Assembly (NCBI GenBank): GCA_002170485.2
Contig: NHDZ02000112.1
Span: 1 to 64,000, forward strand
DNA: 64,000 nt
Direction of reading: 5' to 3'
Source: MED660 sp002691025
GTDB lineage: Bacteria; Myxococcota_A; UBA9160; UBA4427
The notes under the pieces are model-generated. The model was given only the letters and a program-made list of their open reading frames with translations, made no database searches and was not told the DNA's origin. This document shows positions 33,585 through 42,686 of this stretch, piece after piece (within the stretch, counting starts at the first letter, position 1; the number at the start of each line of letters is the position of its first letter). The position numbers and the translations under genes are program-made.

Positions 33585-36500
33585 TCAGTCGAGGGGAACC
33601 TCTGCGACGGGTAGGTAGTCGTAGAGGTCATCGGTATGATGCTGCTGTCTCAGTTCGGTGGCTTCTCTCAACATTTCGACGGTTTCAGAAAAAATCCGTT
33701 CGACGTCCTGACGCGGCCCTCCCGGATCGGTTCCTTCGAGCCAATTCAGCCGAGCGAAGTTGATTGCCTTGGCGGTGCCTGAGCGGTCGAAAGCAGTTCC
33801 TGTTCGCTCTACATCTTCATGAACCAGGTAGAGCCACATGCGGGCGGTGTTGGTCAGAAGCCTTTGTTGGAGTTCATGCCGAGGGTCGTATTCTCCAAAC
33901 ATGGGCCGTTGGAATTCGCTGTGTTTGTAGACGAGAAAGGGGCGGATGCTGGCCCACTTGCCGTGACCGGCGACGCCGGGGCCAATGGCTCTGGACCAGC
34001 CTTCCGTATTGGCCTTTTCCACGGACATCTTGGCCAGGATGAAGGCGTAGTGCCCCCCCCAGTGTCCTTGATGGAGGGGGTAGAAGTAGTCGCCCGATAC
34101 GGTTTCAAAGGCCTCATCCAGCGTCATGAGGCTCGGATCGAGCATCCATCCCGCCCAGAACCACGCGCGTTCCAGAATGCGCGATTGAAGCTCGAGCTTG
34201 TCCGTATCTGTTTCGTTTCGAACGAAAGGCGGAAAGACGGTGCATCCGTCGGGATGATCACAGTTGAGCGGTCGCTGGCGAATCAGGTCCCCCACGTGCC
34301 AGATGGGTTGCCGAGCCACTGCGATTTCTCGTGATACGATCGGGTCTCGCTCCTTCTGATCGATGGCACGATCGGGGTAGTCGAGGGTTTTCTGTCTAAG
34401 CATATGTCCCATGACCTGGATCGACTGGTATTTCGTGGTCATCCACTCAAACGCGCGGGCGTCGTCTGCTGAGCCCAGGTTTTCTTCGCTTTGGGTTGAC
34501 TCCAGGATGCTGTCGTAGAACGTCCAGAAATTCTGATCTGTCGGGTCTTCCGAATAATGGTCGAAAACTCCATAGAAATGATCGGGATCCTCCGGCCGGA
34601 TCGCCATATTGGGGAGCCATTCCGCCACACTGCCATTCTGTCCAACGGTTCCCGACCCATCGAGGGGATCCTGGCCTTGATGGCTGAGGCCATGAAACTC
34701 GTCTTCGCTCCATCGGTCGAGCCGGACGCCAATGCGGAGATTCGTGCCATCGAGTGAGAGGAGTTGGCGCTGGGCCTCCAGCGCCTTTTCGCGCGAATCA
34801 ATCTGATCGGTGACCAGAAGAAGTCCGATTTCGTCATGAAGAAACTGCAGAAAGGCGAGATCCCGATCCTGGGGGGTTTCACCGGGGAGTGGCTCAAAGC
34901 CGGGTTGCAGAGGGCGGAAGCGAGCGGGGTGGAGAATGCGTGTGAGATCATGGGACTGCCGTTGCGCATGCACCAGTTGCACGATCTGCTCGGCTTTCGC
35001 GGAGTCGACATGCTCAAGGGCTCGGCGCCGGATGTCCTCGTCCGAGTATCCGATCACCGCTAGATCGAAAGCGTCGGGAACGTGACAACTGGCGCAGGCG
35101 CCGTGGGCACCGGGTGCTCGGAAAGCACTGAGCCCATCGCGTTTCACGGTTTCCATTTGTCCAGCAGAAAAGAAGGGGGCTGCAGGATTGAAGGAAGGCC
35201 CACAGCGAGAGGTTGACTGGGAGAGGGAGCACAAGACGCCCTCTGGAAAAATGACACGGGTCTTGTCGGGTTGTGTTCGGCTCTCTTCCATTGCACCGAA
35301 CTCGAAGGGGGGATTGATGAAGGATCGAGCCCGTTCGCGGCCATCGGCCTGGACGAAGACATCCGGGCCACCGTTTGAGTGTGGGTTGGAGAGTTCGAGC
35401 CGGATCGTTCCCGATTCGAAGTTTCTGTAATTGCCCTGACTTTCGAGCAGGGGAGCATATTGAGAGTCGTAGAGGTCGAGTCCACGTTGGGCATGAGCGG
35501 GCGCGGCCACATATCGTTCCTCTCGATCCACCACACCATCGCCTTCGAAGTCGTAGAAGACTCGGGCCTGCAGATACGCGATCCCTGTCAGCCAGCCGTC
35601 CATCCAGATCTGGAAGCCTGTCGTACCCTGGCGGGGGTCATAGAGTCCCTCCAGTCCGCGGGCCTCGTAGATCAAGGGCGTGGATCCGACGGCAACACGA
35701 TTGAAGCGCCCACCCTGACCGTTTTCGAATTCCAGACTCCCTGAGTCATTCGGGGAGGAGGGGGCAAAGAGATAGAGAAGGTCACTCTTGAAGCGGTAGA
35801 GGGTTGAGCCGTAGGTCTCGCTTTCCTCGTCGTTCTCTCCCGGTGCTGTGGGATCCGGGTCGGGTGTGCTTTCGATGGGCTCGTCCGTTGACGGGTCTGC
35901 CTCTTCTCCTGCCTCTATGGGATTGGGATCATCTTCGTTCTCATCCGGCGGGTCTGGGTCAAAAGGAATCGTGGTGTCGGGTTCGGGAATGGAGGGGGGG
36001 AGGTTGGCTTCCGCCTGGCCTCCGTATAGGTAGGTGCTCCAATCGGTGTCGTATTGCCCCGGGTTTTCCTCGATTCCGACCACCCAACGGTAGTCGATCC
36101 GGTCTCCAGGGTTGAGACCATCGATCTCGAGTCGGTGCCCGCTTTCCGTGATGTCCAATCTTCTAGCGAGAAAGCTCTGACCGATCTGCGTATGGATCTC
36201 GGCCCAGGGGTGCCCTTCCAACTCGAAGCGGAGCTTGCCCCCTCCGGTTTCGATCAGTCGGGGAATTCCGTATGACGCGATTTCGCCATCGAGGCCGGAG
36301 TAGCTGGCTTCGTGCCACTGAGTCCAGGTCTGCCCGTTGATGCCGACTAGAAACCGGTATCGAATACTGTCGCCGGGGTTCAGTCCGAAGACCATGTATT
36401 GGTTGCCACCTTCTACCCTGTGCATCCGGGTATGGCGGGAGATTCCAGGGGCCTCCACTTGAAGATCTGCCCAGTCTGAGTTCCTCACAAAGAACCGGGC

Positions 36501-37091
36501 GATCCCCTGATGGACTTCTGTAAAGCCGAGTTCGATCCTTTCGGAATCCATTTGGAGGCTGAAACGATCTCCGGAATATCTTTCGGTCGTGGCTGGGTTT
36601 TCGGGTACCAGGACTTCAACGAGTTGACCCAGTTGGTCGAGAAAAGTCAATCGTTCTATGGAGCCCCCTTCACAGATTTCTCCATTGAGTCGAAAGCGAT
36701 CTGGAGTCTGGCGAGGTCCCGACTGATGCATGCGAATGATCAACTCGTGGTTCGTGTCGGGAGCCAGCAGGGCACCATCGAGCGCCTGCAGACGGTGCGT
36801 CGTCGGATCAGGTGAGAGAACTGCATTCTCAACATGGACCATCTCCTGGTTCAAGTGCTTTGGAAAGGTCAAGTCCCATCCTGAGATCGACTCTTCGAGT
36901 TCATGGCTCAGCCTGATCTGTGCATCGAAGCCGCTGCCCCAGTCATCGAGGAGGCTGTACTCGACTTTGCACGTGGGGGTGCCAAAGTCGCATGCGGTGA
37001 CAGAGAGTCCCAGAGGCAGAATCAGTAGACGCGTCGCGCTTTTCTGGATCAGTGCGAGGAAGGTCGAAAAGGTCAGGGTGAGGAGCGACAT
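33585..37091 (-). CDS. large lipoprotein: CBM2-like domain, two beta modules, acidic linker, c-type haem domain
   Basis: This 1168-residue exported protein has a lipobox ending at Cys34 (LSVTAC). Residues 41-140 form a CBM2-like module: CKVEYSLLDDWGSGF, GWDLTF and LNGEIC, with the terminal Cys pair of the family. The second and third exposed Trp of CBM2a are not conserved, so binding to crystalline cellulose is uncertain. Two further modules each contain GLNPGD and a following YRF/YRW-V-GI motif. A Pro/Asp/Glu-rich linker of about 60 residues follows. The last about 750 residues carry one haem motif, CASCH, within a domain with several His and Met candidate axial ligands. It resembles in plan the CBM-cytochrome proteins of polysaccharide-degrading bacteria. 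GGAGG precedes the ATG. Confidence 0.8.
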   Translation of the reverse strand: MSLLTLTFSTFLALIQKSATRLLILPLGLSVTACDFGTPTCKVEYSLLDDWGSGFDAQIRLSHELEESISGWDLTFPKHLNQEMVHVENAVLSPDPTTHRLQALDGALLAPDTNHELIIRMHQSGPRQTPDRFRLNGEICEGGSIERLTFLDQLGQLVEVLVPENPATTERYSGDRFSLQMDSERIELGFTEVHQGIARFFVRNSDWADLQVEAPGISRHTRMHRVEGGNQYMVFGLNPGDSIRYRFLVGINGQTWTQWHEASYSGLDGEIASYGIPRLIETGGGKLRFELEGHPWAEIHTQIGQSFLARRLDITESGHRLEIDGLNPGDRIDYRWVVGIEENPGQYDTDWSTYLYGGQAEANLPPSIPEPDTTIPFDPDPPDENEDDPNPIEAGEEADPSTDEPIESTPDPDPTAPGENDEESETYGSTLYRFKSDLLYLFAPSSPNDSGSLEFENGQGGRFNRVAVGSTPLIYEARGLEGLYDPRQGTTGFQIWMDGWLTGIAYLQARVFYDFEGDGVVDREERYVAAPAHAQRGLDLYDSQYAPLLESQGNYRNFESGTIRLELSNPHSNGGPDVFVQADGRERARSFINPPFEFGAMEESRTQPDKTRVIFPEGVLCSLSQSTSRCGPSFNPAAPFFSAGQMETVKRDGLSAFRAPGAHGACASCHVPDAFDLAVIGYSDEDIRRRALEHVDSAKAEQIVQLVHAQRQSHDLTRILHPARFRPLQPGFEPLPGETPQDRDLAFLQFLHDEIGLLLVTDQIDSREKALEAQRQLLSLDGTNLRIGVRLDRWSEDEFHGLSHQGQDPLDGSGTVGQNGSVAEWLPNMAIRPEDPDHFYGVFDHYSEDPTDQNFWTFYDSILESTQSEENLGSADDARAFEWMTTKYQSIQVMGHMLRQKTLDYPDRAIDQKERDPIVSREIAVARQPIWHVGDLIRQRPLNCDHPDGCTVFPPFVRNETDTDKLELQSRILERAWFWAGWMLDPSLMTLDEAFETVSGDYFYPLHQGHWGGHYAFILAKMSVEKANTEGWSRAIGPGVAGHGKWASIRPFLVYKHSEFQRPMFGEYDPRHELQQRLLTNTARMWLYLVHEDVERTGTAFDRSGTAKAINFARLNWLEGTDPGGPRQDVERIFSETVEMLREATELRQQHHTDDLYDYLPVAEVPLD

Positions 37092-37304
37092 GGGCCTCCA
37101 ATCTCGGCTTCTCGCATCCGGCTACCCGGTGTACAAGAGCATTCATGGAGGGCACGCTAAGCGAAAGGCGGGACCGGTTCTGTGCCATGTATCACGATTC
37201 AGGGTGCAGCGGTGATGGCTGCCTGCTCAATGGAGCGCTCTTGCTTTTGAGGCTCAGACCGGTTGCGTGACGCTTTCCAGCATCGCTTGAAGTCAGCTTG
37301 AGAC

Positions 37305-37338
37305 GGGTCTGGAAAGCGGGTCTGGAAAGCGGGTCCGG
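37305..37338 (+). repeat. tandem 13-bp repeat with an inverted copy
   Basis: GGGTCTGGAAAGC occurs twice in tandem (37305-37330) and again in part (37331-37338). The inverse complement GCTTTCCAG stands at 37272-37280, so a hairpin with a 28-base loop can form. It lies just after the TauD-type gene and before the large lipoprotein gene on the same strand. It is possibly an mRNA-end structure or a slippage product. Confidence 0.45.
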
Positions 37339-37353
37339 ATGGTGGAGCGTCCG

Positions 37354-38184
37354 TTAGCGGGGTTCGTCGCCGCAGATCGTGACTCGTTCGACGATACGCC
37401 GCTTTGGGAAGTAGTCCGAGACTGCGTAGTGTTGCACTGCTCGATTGTCCCAAAAGGCGATGGAGTCCTTTTCCCAACGAAAACGACATTGGTATTCGGG
37501 TATCTGCGCTTGCGCGTAGAGCTTTCTCAAGGTCCTGCGGCTTTCGTCTTCACTCATGTCCTTGATGAATTGCGTGAAGGCGATGTTGACGTAGATACTC
37601 CTGAGTCCCGTCACCGGGTGTGTGCGAACCACGGGATGTTCGGGGTTGGGGTATTTCTGGTTGAATTCCTCGACTTGTTCCGGGGTTGCTCCTCTTTTTA
37701 TGAGCGCCCTTCGGAAGTTCGCGAAGTCGTGGACAGCGACCTTGCCCTCGATACGTTCTTTGGTTTCGTCATCGAGGCCTTCATAGGCAGCATTCATATC
37801 CGAGAAGAGGGTGTCGCCTCCGAAATCGGGAACCTCGAGTGCGCGAAGAATGGAGCCAAGAGAAGGCTTTTTCCGCCAGGTCACATCCGAGTGCCAGGTG
37901 TTTTCCCGACCTCGATTGTTCTCGTCATGCTGGATCACGAGTACTTCCGGAAAGCCTTCCTTTTTTGGAGCGAAAGGATGGATCTCCAATTCGCCAAAAA
38001 AACGAGCAAAGCGCAGATGCTCTTCTGTTGTGATGTCCTGGTTCCGGAAGAAGAGGACCTTTGATTCGACAAAGGCCTGCTCGAGCTTCTGCATGGTTGC
38101 TTCGCTCTGGGGCTTGTTGAGGTCAATCCCCGAGATTTCGGCGCCCAGCGTCGGTGTCATCGGGTGGATCTGGAATTCTGACAT
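37354..38184 (-). CDS. TauD/TfdA-type Fe(II)/2-oxoglutarate dioxygenase
   Basis: This 276-residue member of the TauD/TfdA family has the iron triad His98/Asp100 (WHSDVTW) and His252 (AVQHYAVSDY), with Arg267 in the RRIVERVT segment for 2-oxoglutarate. Length, N-terminal TPTLGAEISGID and the final GDEPR fit taurine or alkyl-sulfonate/phenoxyacetate-type dioxygenases. The substrate cannot be assigned since no transporter or desulfonation gene adjoins. No strong ribosome-binding site is seen. It is upstream of, and co-directional with, the CBM/cytochrome gene, 262 bases away. Confidence 0.93.
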   Translation of the reverse strand: MSEFQIHPMTPTLGAEISGIDLNKPQSEATMQKLEQAFVESKVLFFRNQDITTEEHLRFARFFGELEIHPFAPKKEGFPEVLVIQHDENNRGRENTWHSDVTWRKKPSLGSILRALEVPDFGGDTLFSDMNAAYEGLDDETKERIEGKVAVHDFANFRRALIKRGATPEQVEEFNQKYPNPEHPVVRTHPVTGLRSIYVNIAFTQFIKDMSEDESRRTLRKLYAQAQIPEYQCRFRWEKDSIAFWDNRAVQHYAVSDYFPKRRIVERVTICGDEPR

Positions 38185-38431
38185 GGGTTTGCTTTTCCCT
38201 CGTTGGTCGAGTGGATAGGGTAAGGCGGTGTTCGGCGATCACAATGATTGTGGCGGTAAAATCCGGTCAGCGCGAATGAGAGCGCGATGGTTCGGAGAAA
38301 TTCATCCTGGATTTGGATTCAGGGTCTTTTGTTCCCGCATCAGAGGCGTGGTGGACGACTTCTTCCAGTTTCTTCTCGAATCGCTGGCCCGGGTTGGTTT
38401 TCTCTATTGAGCGGGTAGAGTTCCAGTCACT

Positions 38432-39229
38432 ATGTCTGTAGAAGTCAGCGAGCTATTTCGAGTAGACGGGAAGGTGGCCGTCGTGACCGGGTCCGGGCAG
38501 GGAATCGGGCGGGGGATCGCGATCGGTCTAGCCCAGGCGGGTGCGGACGTGGTCATCAATGCGCGACGCGAGGCCGATGTAGCCGAAACCGTCCGGGGCG
38601 TGGAAGCGTGCGGGCGGCGCGCTCTTGCGATGGTGGGCGATATTCGCGGCGACACTTCCGAAAAGATCGCGGCAGAGACCGTTGCGAAGTTGGGTGCTCT
38701 TGATATCTGGGTCAGCAATGTGGGTGGAAACGACGAGAAGGGAACGCTGGAATTGCTGGATACACCGGATGATCACTTCCGGGATCAATTGGAGTTGAAT
38801 CTCACCACAGCGTTTCAAGGCGCGAAAGCGGCTGCGTCTCGTATGGAGCGTGGCGGTGCCATCATCAATATCGCCTCGGGTGCGGGAACGCGGGCATCAC
38901 CTCGAACCGGTCCGTATGCGGCCGCGAAGGCGGGTATGCTCAACCTGACGGAGACGCTTGCGGCTGAGTTGGCGCCCAAGGGGATTCGTGTCAACGCGGT
39001 GTCGCCGGGGCCGGTTCCGACGGAAGCCTTTGTCGAGATGCTTGAGGACCCTGATCGATTGAAGGAGTACGCCGATGCTGTGCCGCTGGGCCGGTTCGGA
39101 ACGCCGCAGGACATTGCGGCGGCGGTCGTATTTTTTGCTTCTTCGGCCACCGCCTGGGTGACCGGCCAGAACCTTCTCGTGGCAGGAGGTCGTACCCACC
39201 GAACTCTCGCGTACGGAAGCGACGACTGA
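38432..39229 (+). CDS. short-chain dehydrogenase/reductase
   Basis: This 265-residue classical SDR has the cofactor loop VVTGSGQGIGRGIA, the NVGGN-type active-site strand, the Ser in NIASGAGTRAS, catalytic Tyr and Lys in PYAAAKAG and the closing PGPVPTEAF. Asn-Ala-Arg-Arg after beta-2 suggests NADP(H). It oxidises or reduces an alcohol/ketone; the substrate is not seen. It is a monocistronic-looking gene ahead of the molybdopterin oxidoreductase (196 bases apart). Confidence 0.92.
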   Translation: MSVEVSELFRVDGKVAVVTGSGQGIGRGIAIGLAQAGADVVINARREADVAETVRGVEACGRRALAMVGDIRGDTSEKIAAETVAKLGALDIWVSNVGGNDEKGTLELLDTPDDHFRDQLELNLTTAFQGAKAAASRMERGGAIINIASGAGTRASPRTGPYAAAKAGMLNLTETLAAELAPKGIRVNAVSPGPVPTEAFVEMLEDPDRLKEYADAVPLGRFGTPQDIAAAVVFFASSATAWVTGQNLLVAGGRTHRTLAYGSDD

Positions 39230-39425
39230 CCGAGGTCCGATGTGTGCTTTCTTGCGGGGATGCTCCGGGCGCTTTCCTCGAAGGTGGAGGCAGCCTTTTG
39301 CCGCCATTTTCGTGCCTCGTCTGGGGTATGATAGACGCGTGACGGAAAGCGAATTTCCGGTCGCAGATCCGAATGTAGTCCCGCTTTGATGAGATGGAAC
39401 CTTCTCAATACGAGGTGCACGGAAC

Positions 39426-41588
39426 ATGAGTGATCAAGAGCATAAGTCGCTGCAGACCCACAAATCATACTGCCGGTTTTGTCATGCGTACTGCGCCCTC
39501 GAAGTAGAGGTGGAAGATGGCAAGGTGACCCGAGTTCGGGGCGATGCCTCCGACCCGGTGTATGGCGGTTATACGTGTGTGAAGGGACGTCAGCTGCCGG
39601 ATGTCCTCAATGGGCCGGAACGCATTACCGCATCCCTCAAGCGTAATGCCGAGGGTGGGTTTGAAGAGATTTCCACCGCCCAGGCATTGGATGAAATCGC
39701 GGATCGCTTGCGCGAGATCATCAAGGAACACGGGCCTCAGTCGGTGGCCAGTTACAGTGGGACGCATGCTTTCCAGAACTCTGCGGCTCTTCTGGTGAGC
39801 AAGGCTTTTCATGTGGGCATCGGGTCCCCCTCGTACTACACCAGTGTCACGATCGATCAACCCGCCAAGTTCATTGCGCCTTCACGTGTGGGTACATGGG
39901 AGGCGGGGCCACATGGATTCGAGGATTCAGATGTCTCCATGATGATCGGCAACAACACGGTGGTCTCGAACTACGCTCCTTTCGGTGGGCTCCCGCCGTT
40001 CAGCTCTGATAAACGTCTGCGAGACAACCAGAAGAGGGGTATCAAGATCATCTGCGTTGATCCTCGTCGTACAGAAACGGCTCGACGCGCTGATATCCAT
40101 CTGCAAGTCAAGCCGGGTGAAGATCCGACCCTGCTTTCCGGTATCGTGAAAGTCATACTGGATGAAAAGCTCCATGATGAGGAATTCTGCTCTCGTTGGG
40201 TCGAAGGCGTCGAAGCCTTGCATGAGGCAGTGAAACCCTTTGATCTTGAATATGTCGAGAAGCGAGCCGATGTGCCCCGTGAACTCATCGTTGAAGCCGC
40301 GCGCCTTTTTGCGCGTGGTCCGCGAGGCACCGCCACGGCGGGGACCGGGCACAATATGTCCATGCGCCCGAATCTTTCGGAACATCTGACAATTGCNCTC
40401 AATGTTCTTTGCGGTCGTTTCAATCGTGAGGGGGAGAGGGTTCCCAATCCCGGGCTTCTCGGCCCTGCCACGCCCAGGCGTGCNCAGGCCCTGGCGCCGG
40501 ATCCGGTTTTCGGGAAAGGGCCTCAGCTTCGGACTCGGGGGTTGGGCGAGGTCTTTGAAGAAATGCCCTGTGCGGCTCTGCCCGATGAGATGCTCACGCC
40601 CGGCGAGGGGCAGGTCCGTGCCTTCGTGACNGTAGGCGGAAACCCGGTGGTGGCTTTTCCGGATCAAGAGAAGACGATCCGCGCTCTGGATGGTCTGGAT
40701 CTTTTTGTCAGTATTGATCGCAAGATGTCTGCCAGCGCTCGCAGGGCAGACTACATCCTNGCTCCCAGGCTTTCACTGGAGCGCGAAGACACCTTGGTGC
40801 TNGCTGACTCGTGGTACGAGCAACCGTATGGCCACTATACGCCGGCGGTGGTCGATCCTGACCTGGATGTGATTGAAGAATGGGAATTCTATTGGGAGAT
40901 GGCCAGCCGTCTTGGCACGCCCATTGACCTGGCAGGGGGCCGGGTCCCGCTGGATCGAAAGCCGACGAAGTTCGAAATCTTGAAGCTCATGCTGGGCGAA
41001 TCGCGAGTGCCTCTNGAGAAGATCCGAGATCATTCGGGNGGAGCTCTCTATCCTGAAGCCGAGAGTCTGGTNCANCCGGCTGATCCGGAGGCTCGAGATC
41101 GCTTGTCCCTGTGTCCTCCCGGNATCGCTGAAGAACTTGAAGAGGTCCGCGGCGANGGGTTGAGNGACGACGCGGGCTACGCCAATGATACGGCCAGTTT
41201 CAGTCATCGATTGATCTGNCGNAGGTTGGGCCACGTCTACAACTCATCCGGGCAGGANCTCGATGGCCTGGCCAAACGCGGTTCGACCAATTTNGCCTAC
41301 ATGAATGAAGCGGATGTCGAGGCCATGGGCGCCTCGACGGGTGATCTGATCGAAATCGAGTCAGAGAGCGGCCGGATNCGNGGCGTGATTGAGTCAACGG
41401 ACGAGTTGAAGCCTTCCGTGATTTCCATGGCGCATGCATTCGGGGGAGGTCCGGAAAACGATGGCGACGAGCGAATCTCCGGTTCCAGTACGAATCGCCT
41501 CGTGGACAGTGCCCGGAATTTCGATCCGATTTCCGGGATGGCGCGTCAAAGCGGAATTCCGGTGAATGTCCGGCTTGTTGCCGAATGA
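39426..41588 (+). CDS. molybdopterin oxidoreductase (DMSO reductase superfamily) catalytic subunit
   Basis: This 720-residue protein lacks a Tat signal, so it is probably cytoplasmic. Near the N-terminus it has Cys16, 19, 23 and 51 (C-X2-C-X3-C-X27-C), a [4Fe-4S] site. Molybdopterin-binding strands follow (IKIICVDPRRTETARRADIHLQV), with the AGTGHN and VGGNPVVAFPD segments. The final 110 residues contain the dinucleotide-binding Asp-rich end (GDLIEIESESG, PENDGDERISGS, GIPVNVRLVAE). The reaction is unknown: formate dehydrogenase-like, or anaerobic-type oxidoreductases. No partner FeS or membrane subunit is adjacent. It is followed 105 bases later by the 2-oxoacid dehydrogenase operon. Its late part contains n bases. 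Confidence 0.88.
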   Translation: MSDQEHKSLQTHKSYCRFCHAYCALEVEVEDGKVTRVRGDASDPVYGGYTCVKGRQLPDVLNGPERITASLKRNAEGGFEEISTAQALDEIADRLREIIKEHGPQSVASYSGTHAFQNSAALLVSKAFHVGIGSPSYYTSVTIDQPAKFIAPSRVGTWEAGPHGFEDSDVSMMIGNNTVVSNYAPFGGLPPFSSDKRLRDNQKRGIKIICVDPRRTETARRADIHLQVKPGEDPTLLSGIVKVILDEKLHDEEFCSRWVEGVEALHEAVKPFDLEYVEKRADVPRELIVEAARLFARGPRGTATAGTGHNMSMRPNLSEHLTIXLNVLCGRFNREGERVPNPGLLGPATPRRXQALAPDPVFGKGPQLRTRGLGEVFEEMPCAALPDEMLTPGEGQVRAFVXVGGNPVVAFPDQEKTIRALDGLDLFVSIDRKMSASARRADYIXAPRLSLEREDTLVXADSWYEQPYGHYTPAVVDPDLDVIEEWEFYWEMASRLGTPIDLAGGRVPLDRKPTKFEILKLMLGESRVPXEKIRDHSXGALYPEAESLXXPADPEARDRLSLCPPXIAEELEEVRGXGLXDDAGYANDTASFSHRLIXXRLGHVYNSSGQXLDGLAKRGSTNXAYMNEADVEAMGASTGDLIEIESESGRXXGVIESTDELKPSVISMAHAFGGGPENDGDERISGSSTNRLVDSARNFDPISGMARQSGIPVNVRLVAE

Positions 41589-41693
41589 CTCATTGCTGAA
41601 TTCTCGATCTGTNCCATCCTTGGGGCCGGATTGATATTCGAGCCGGGCGCCGGTGTCATGCGCTCCAGTGTTCAAGAGATAAGGAGTCACAGT

Positions 41694-42686
41694 ATGGACC
41701 TGTCGGGGTCAGAACTTCTGGAGGTCTATCGGAAGTTGAGGACGATCCGGTCTTTCGAAGAGAAGTTGAGCGAACTGGTTTCTCAGGGGAAGATCGGTGG
41801 ATTCATGCATCTCTATGCGGGTGAGGAAGCCATTGCCGTGGGTGTCTGCTCTCATTTGAGTGACGAGGACCTTCTCGGGTCCACGCATCGCGGCCACGGC
41901 CACTGCATCGCGAAGGGTGTAGATGTNCATGCAATGATGGCGGAGCTTTTCGGACGCTCCACCGGGACCAACCGGGGAAAAGGTGGTTCCATGCATATTG
42001 CAGATGTGGACAAGGGAATGCTGGGCGCCAACGGCATTGTAGGAGGAGGTCTNCCCCTGGTGACGGGGGCGGCTTTGACCGCGCAGGTGCAGGGAACCCC
42101 GAACGTNGCGGTGGGTTTTTTCGGTGACGGGGCGACCAATCAGGGGCAGTTCCATGAGTCACTGACCATGGCTGCGAATTGGAAGCTGCCTGTGGTCTAT
42201 GTCTGTGAGAACAACGGTTTCGGTGAGTTCACTCCGACTGATTTCGTTGTCCCAGTAAAGGATATCGTCGAAAGGGCGGCTTCCTATGGTATGCGCGCCG
42301 TGATTGCCGATGGCATGGATTTCTTCGACGTGTACGAAAAAGCAGGCGAAGCCATCGAGTTGGCGAGGCAGGGAGAAGGCCCCACGCTCCTTGAATGCAA
42401 GACCTATCGATTCTATGGACACTATGTCGGCGACCAGAATCCATACCGGAACAAAGAGGAAGCGGAAGATTGGATCCAGAACAGGGATCCACTCGATCTC
42501 TTTGAAAACAGGGTCACCGAGGCGGGCCTGCTTGAGTCAGACGATTTTCGTACCGTGGACGGAGAGGTCGCNCATNTCATGACCGAGGCAGCCGAAGCGG
42601 CCGAAGCCGCACCTCTGCCCGACGTGGAAGATGTGCTCACTGACGTGTATGTGACGTACGGCGAGGGGGCAGGAAATGACGCGTAA
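41694..42686 (+). CDS. thiamine-PP dehydrogenase E1 alpha (acetoin/2-oxoacid type)
   Basis: This 330-residue E1 alpha subunit has the thiamine diphosphate motif starting GFFGDGATNQGQFHES and ending CENN, with GSMHIAD and FGRSTGTNRGKGG upstream. This is the pattern of PdhA/AcoA subunits. AAGGAG lies 7 bases before the ATG at 41694. It decarboxylates a 2-oxo acid or cleaves acetoin with the E1 beta partner encoded next (11-base overlap). The E2 partner resembles AcoC (see below), so acetoin is the favoured substrate by context. Confidence 0.9.
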   Translation: MDLSGSELLEVYRKLRTIRSFEEKLSELVSQGKIGGFMHLYAGEEAIAVGVCSHLSDEDLLGSTHRGHGHCIAKGVDXHAMMAELFGRSTGTNRGKGGSMHIADVDKGMLGANGIVGGGXPLVTGAALTAQVQGTPNXAVGFFGDGATNQGQFHESLTMAANWKLPVVYVCENNGFGEFTPTDFVVPVKDIVERAASYGMRAVIADGMDFFDVYEKAGEAIELARQGEGPTLLECKTYRFYGHYVGDQNPYRNKEEAEDWIQNRDPLDLFENRVTEAGLLESDDFRTVDGEVXHXMTEAAEAAEAAPLPDVEDVLTDVYVTYGEGAGNDA

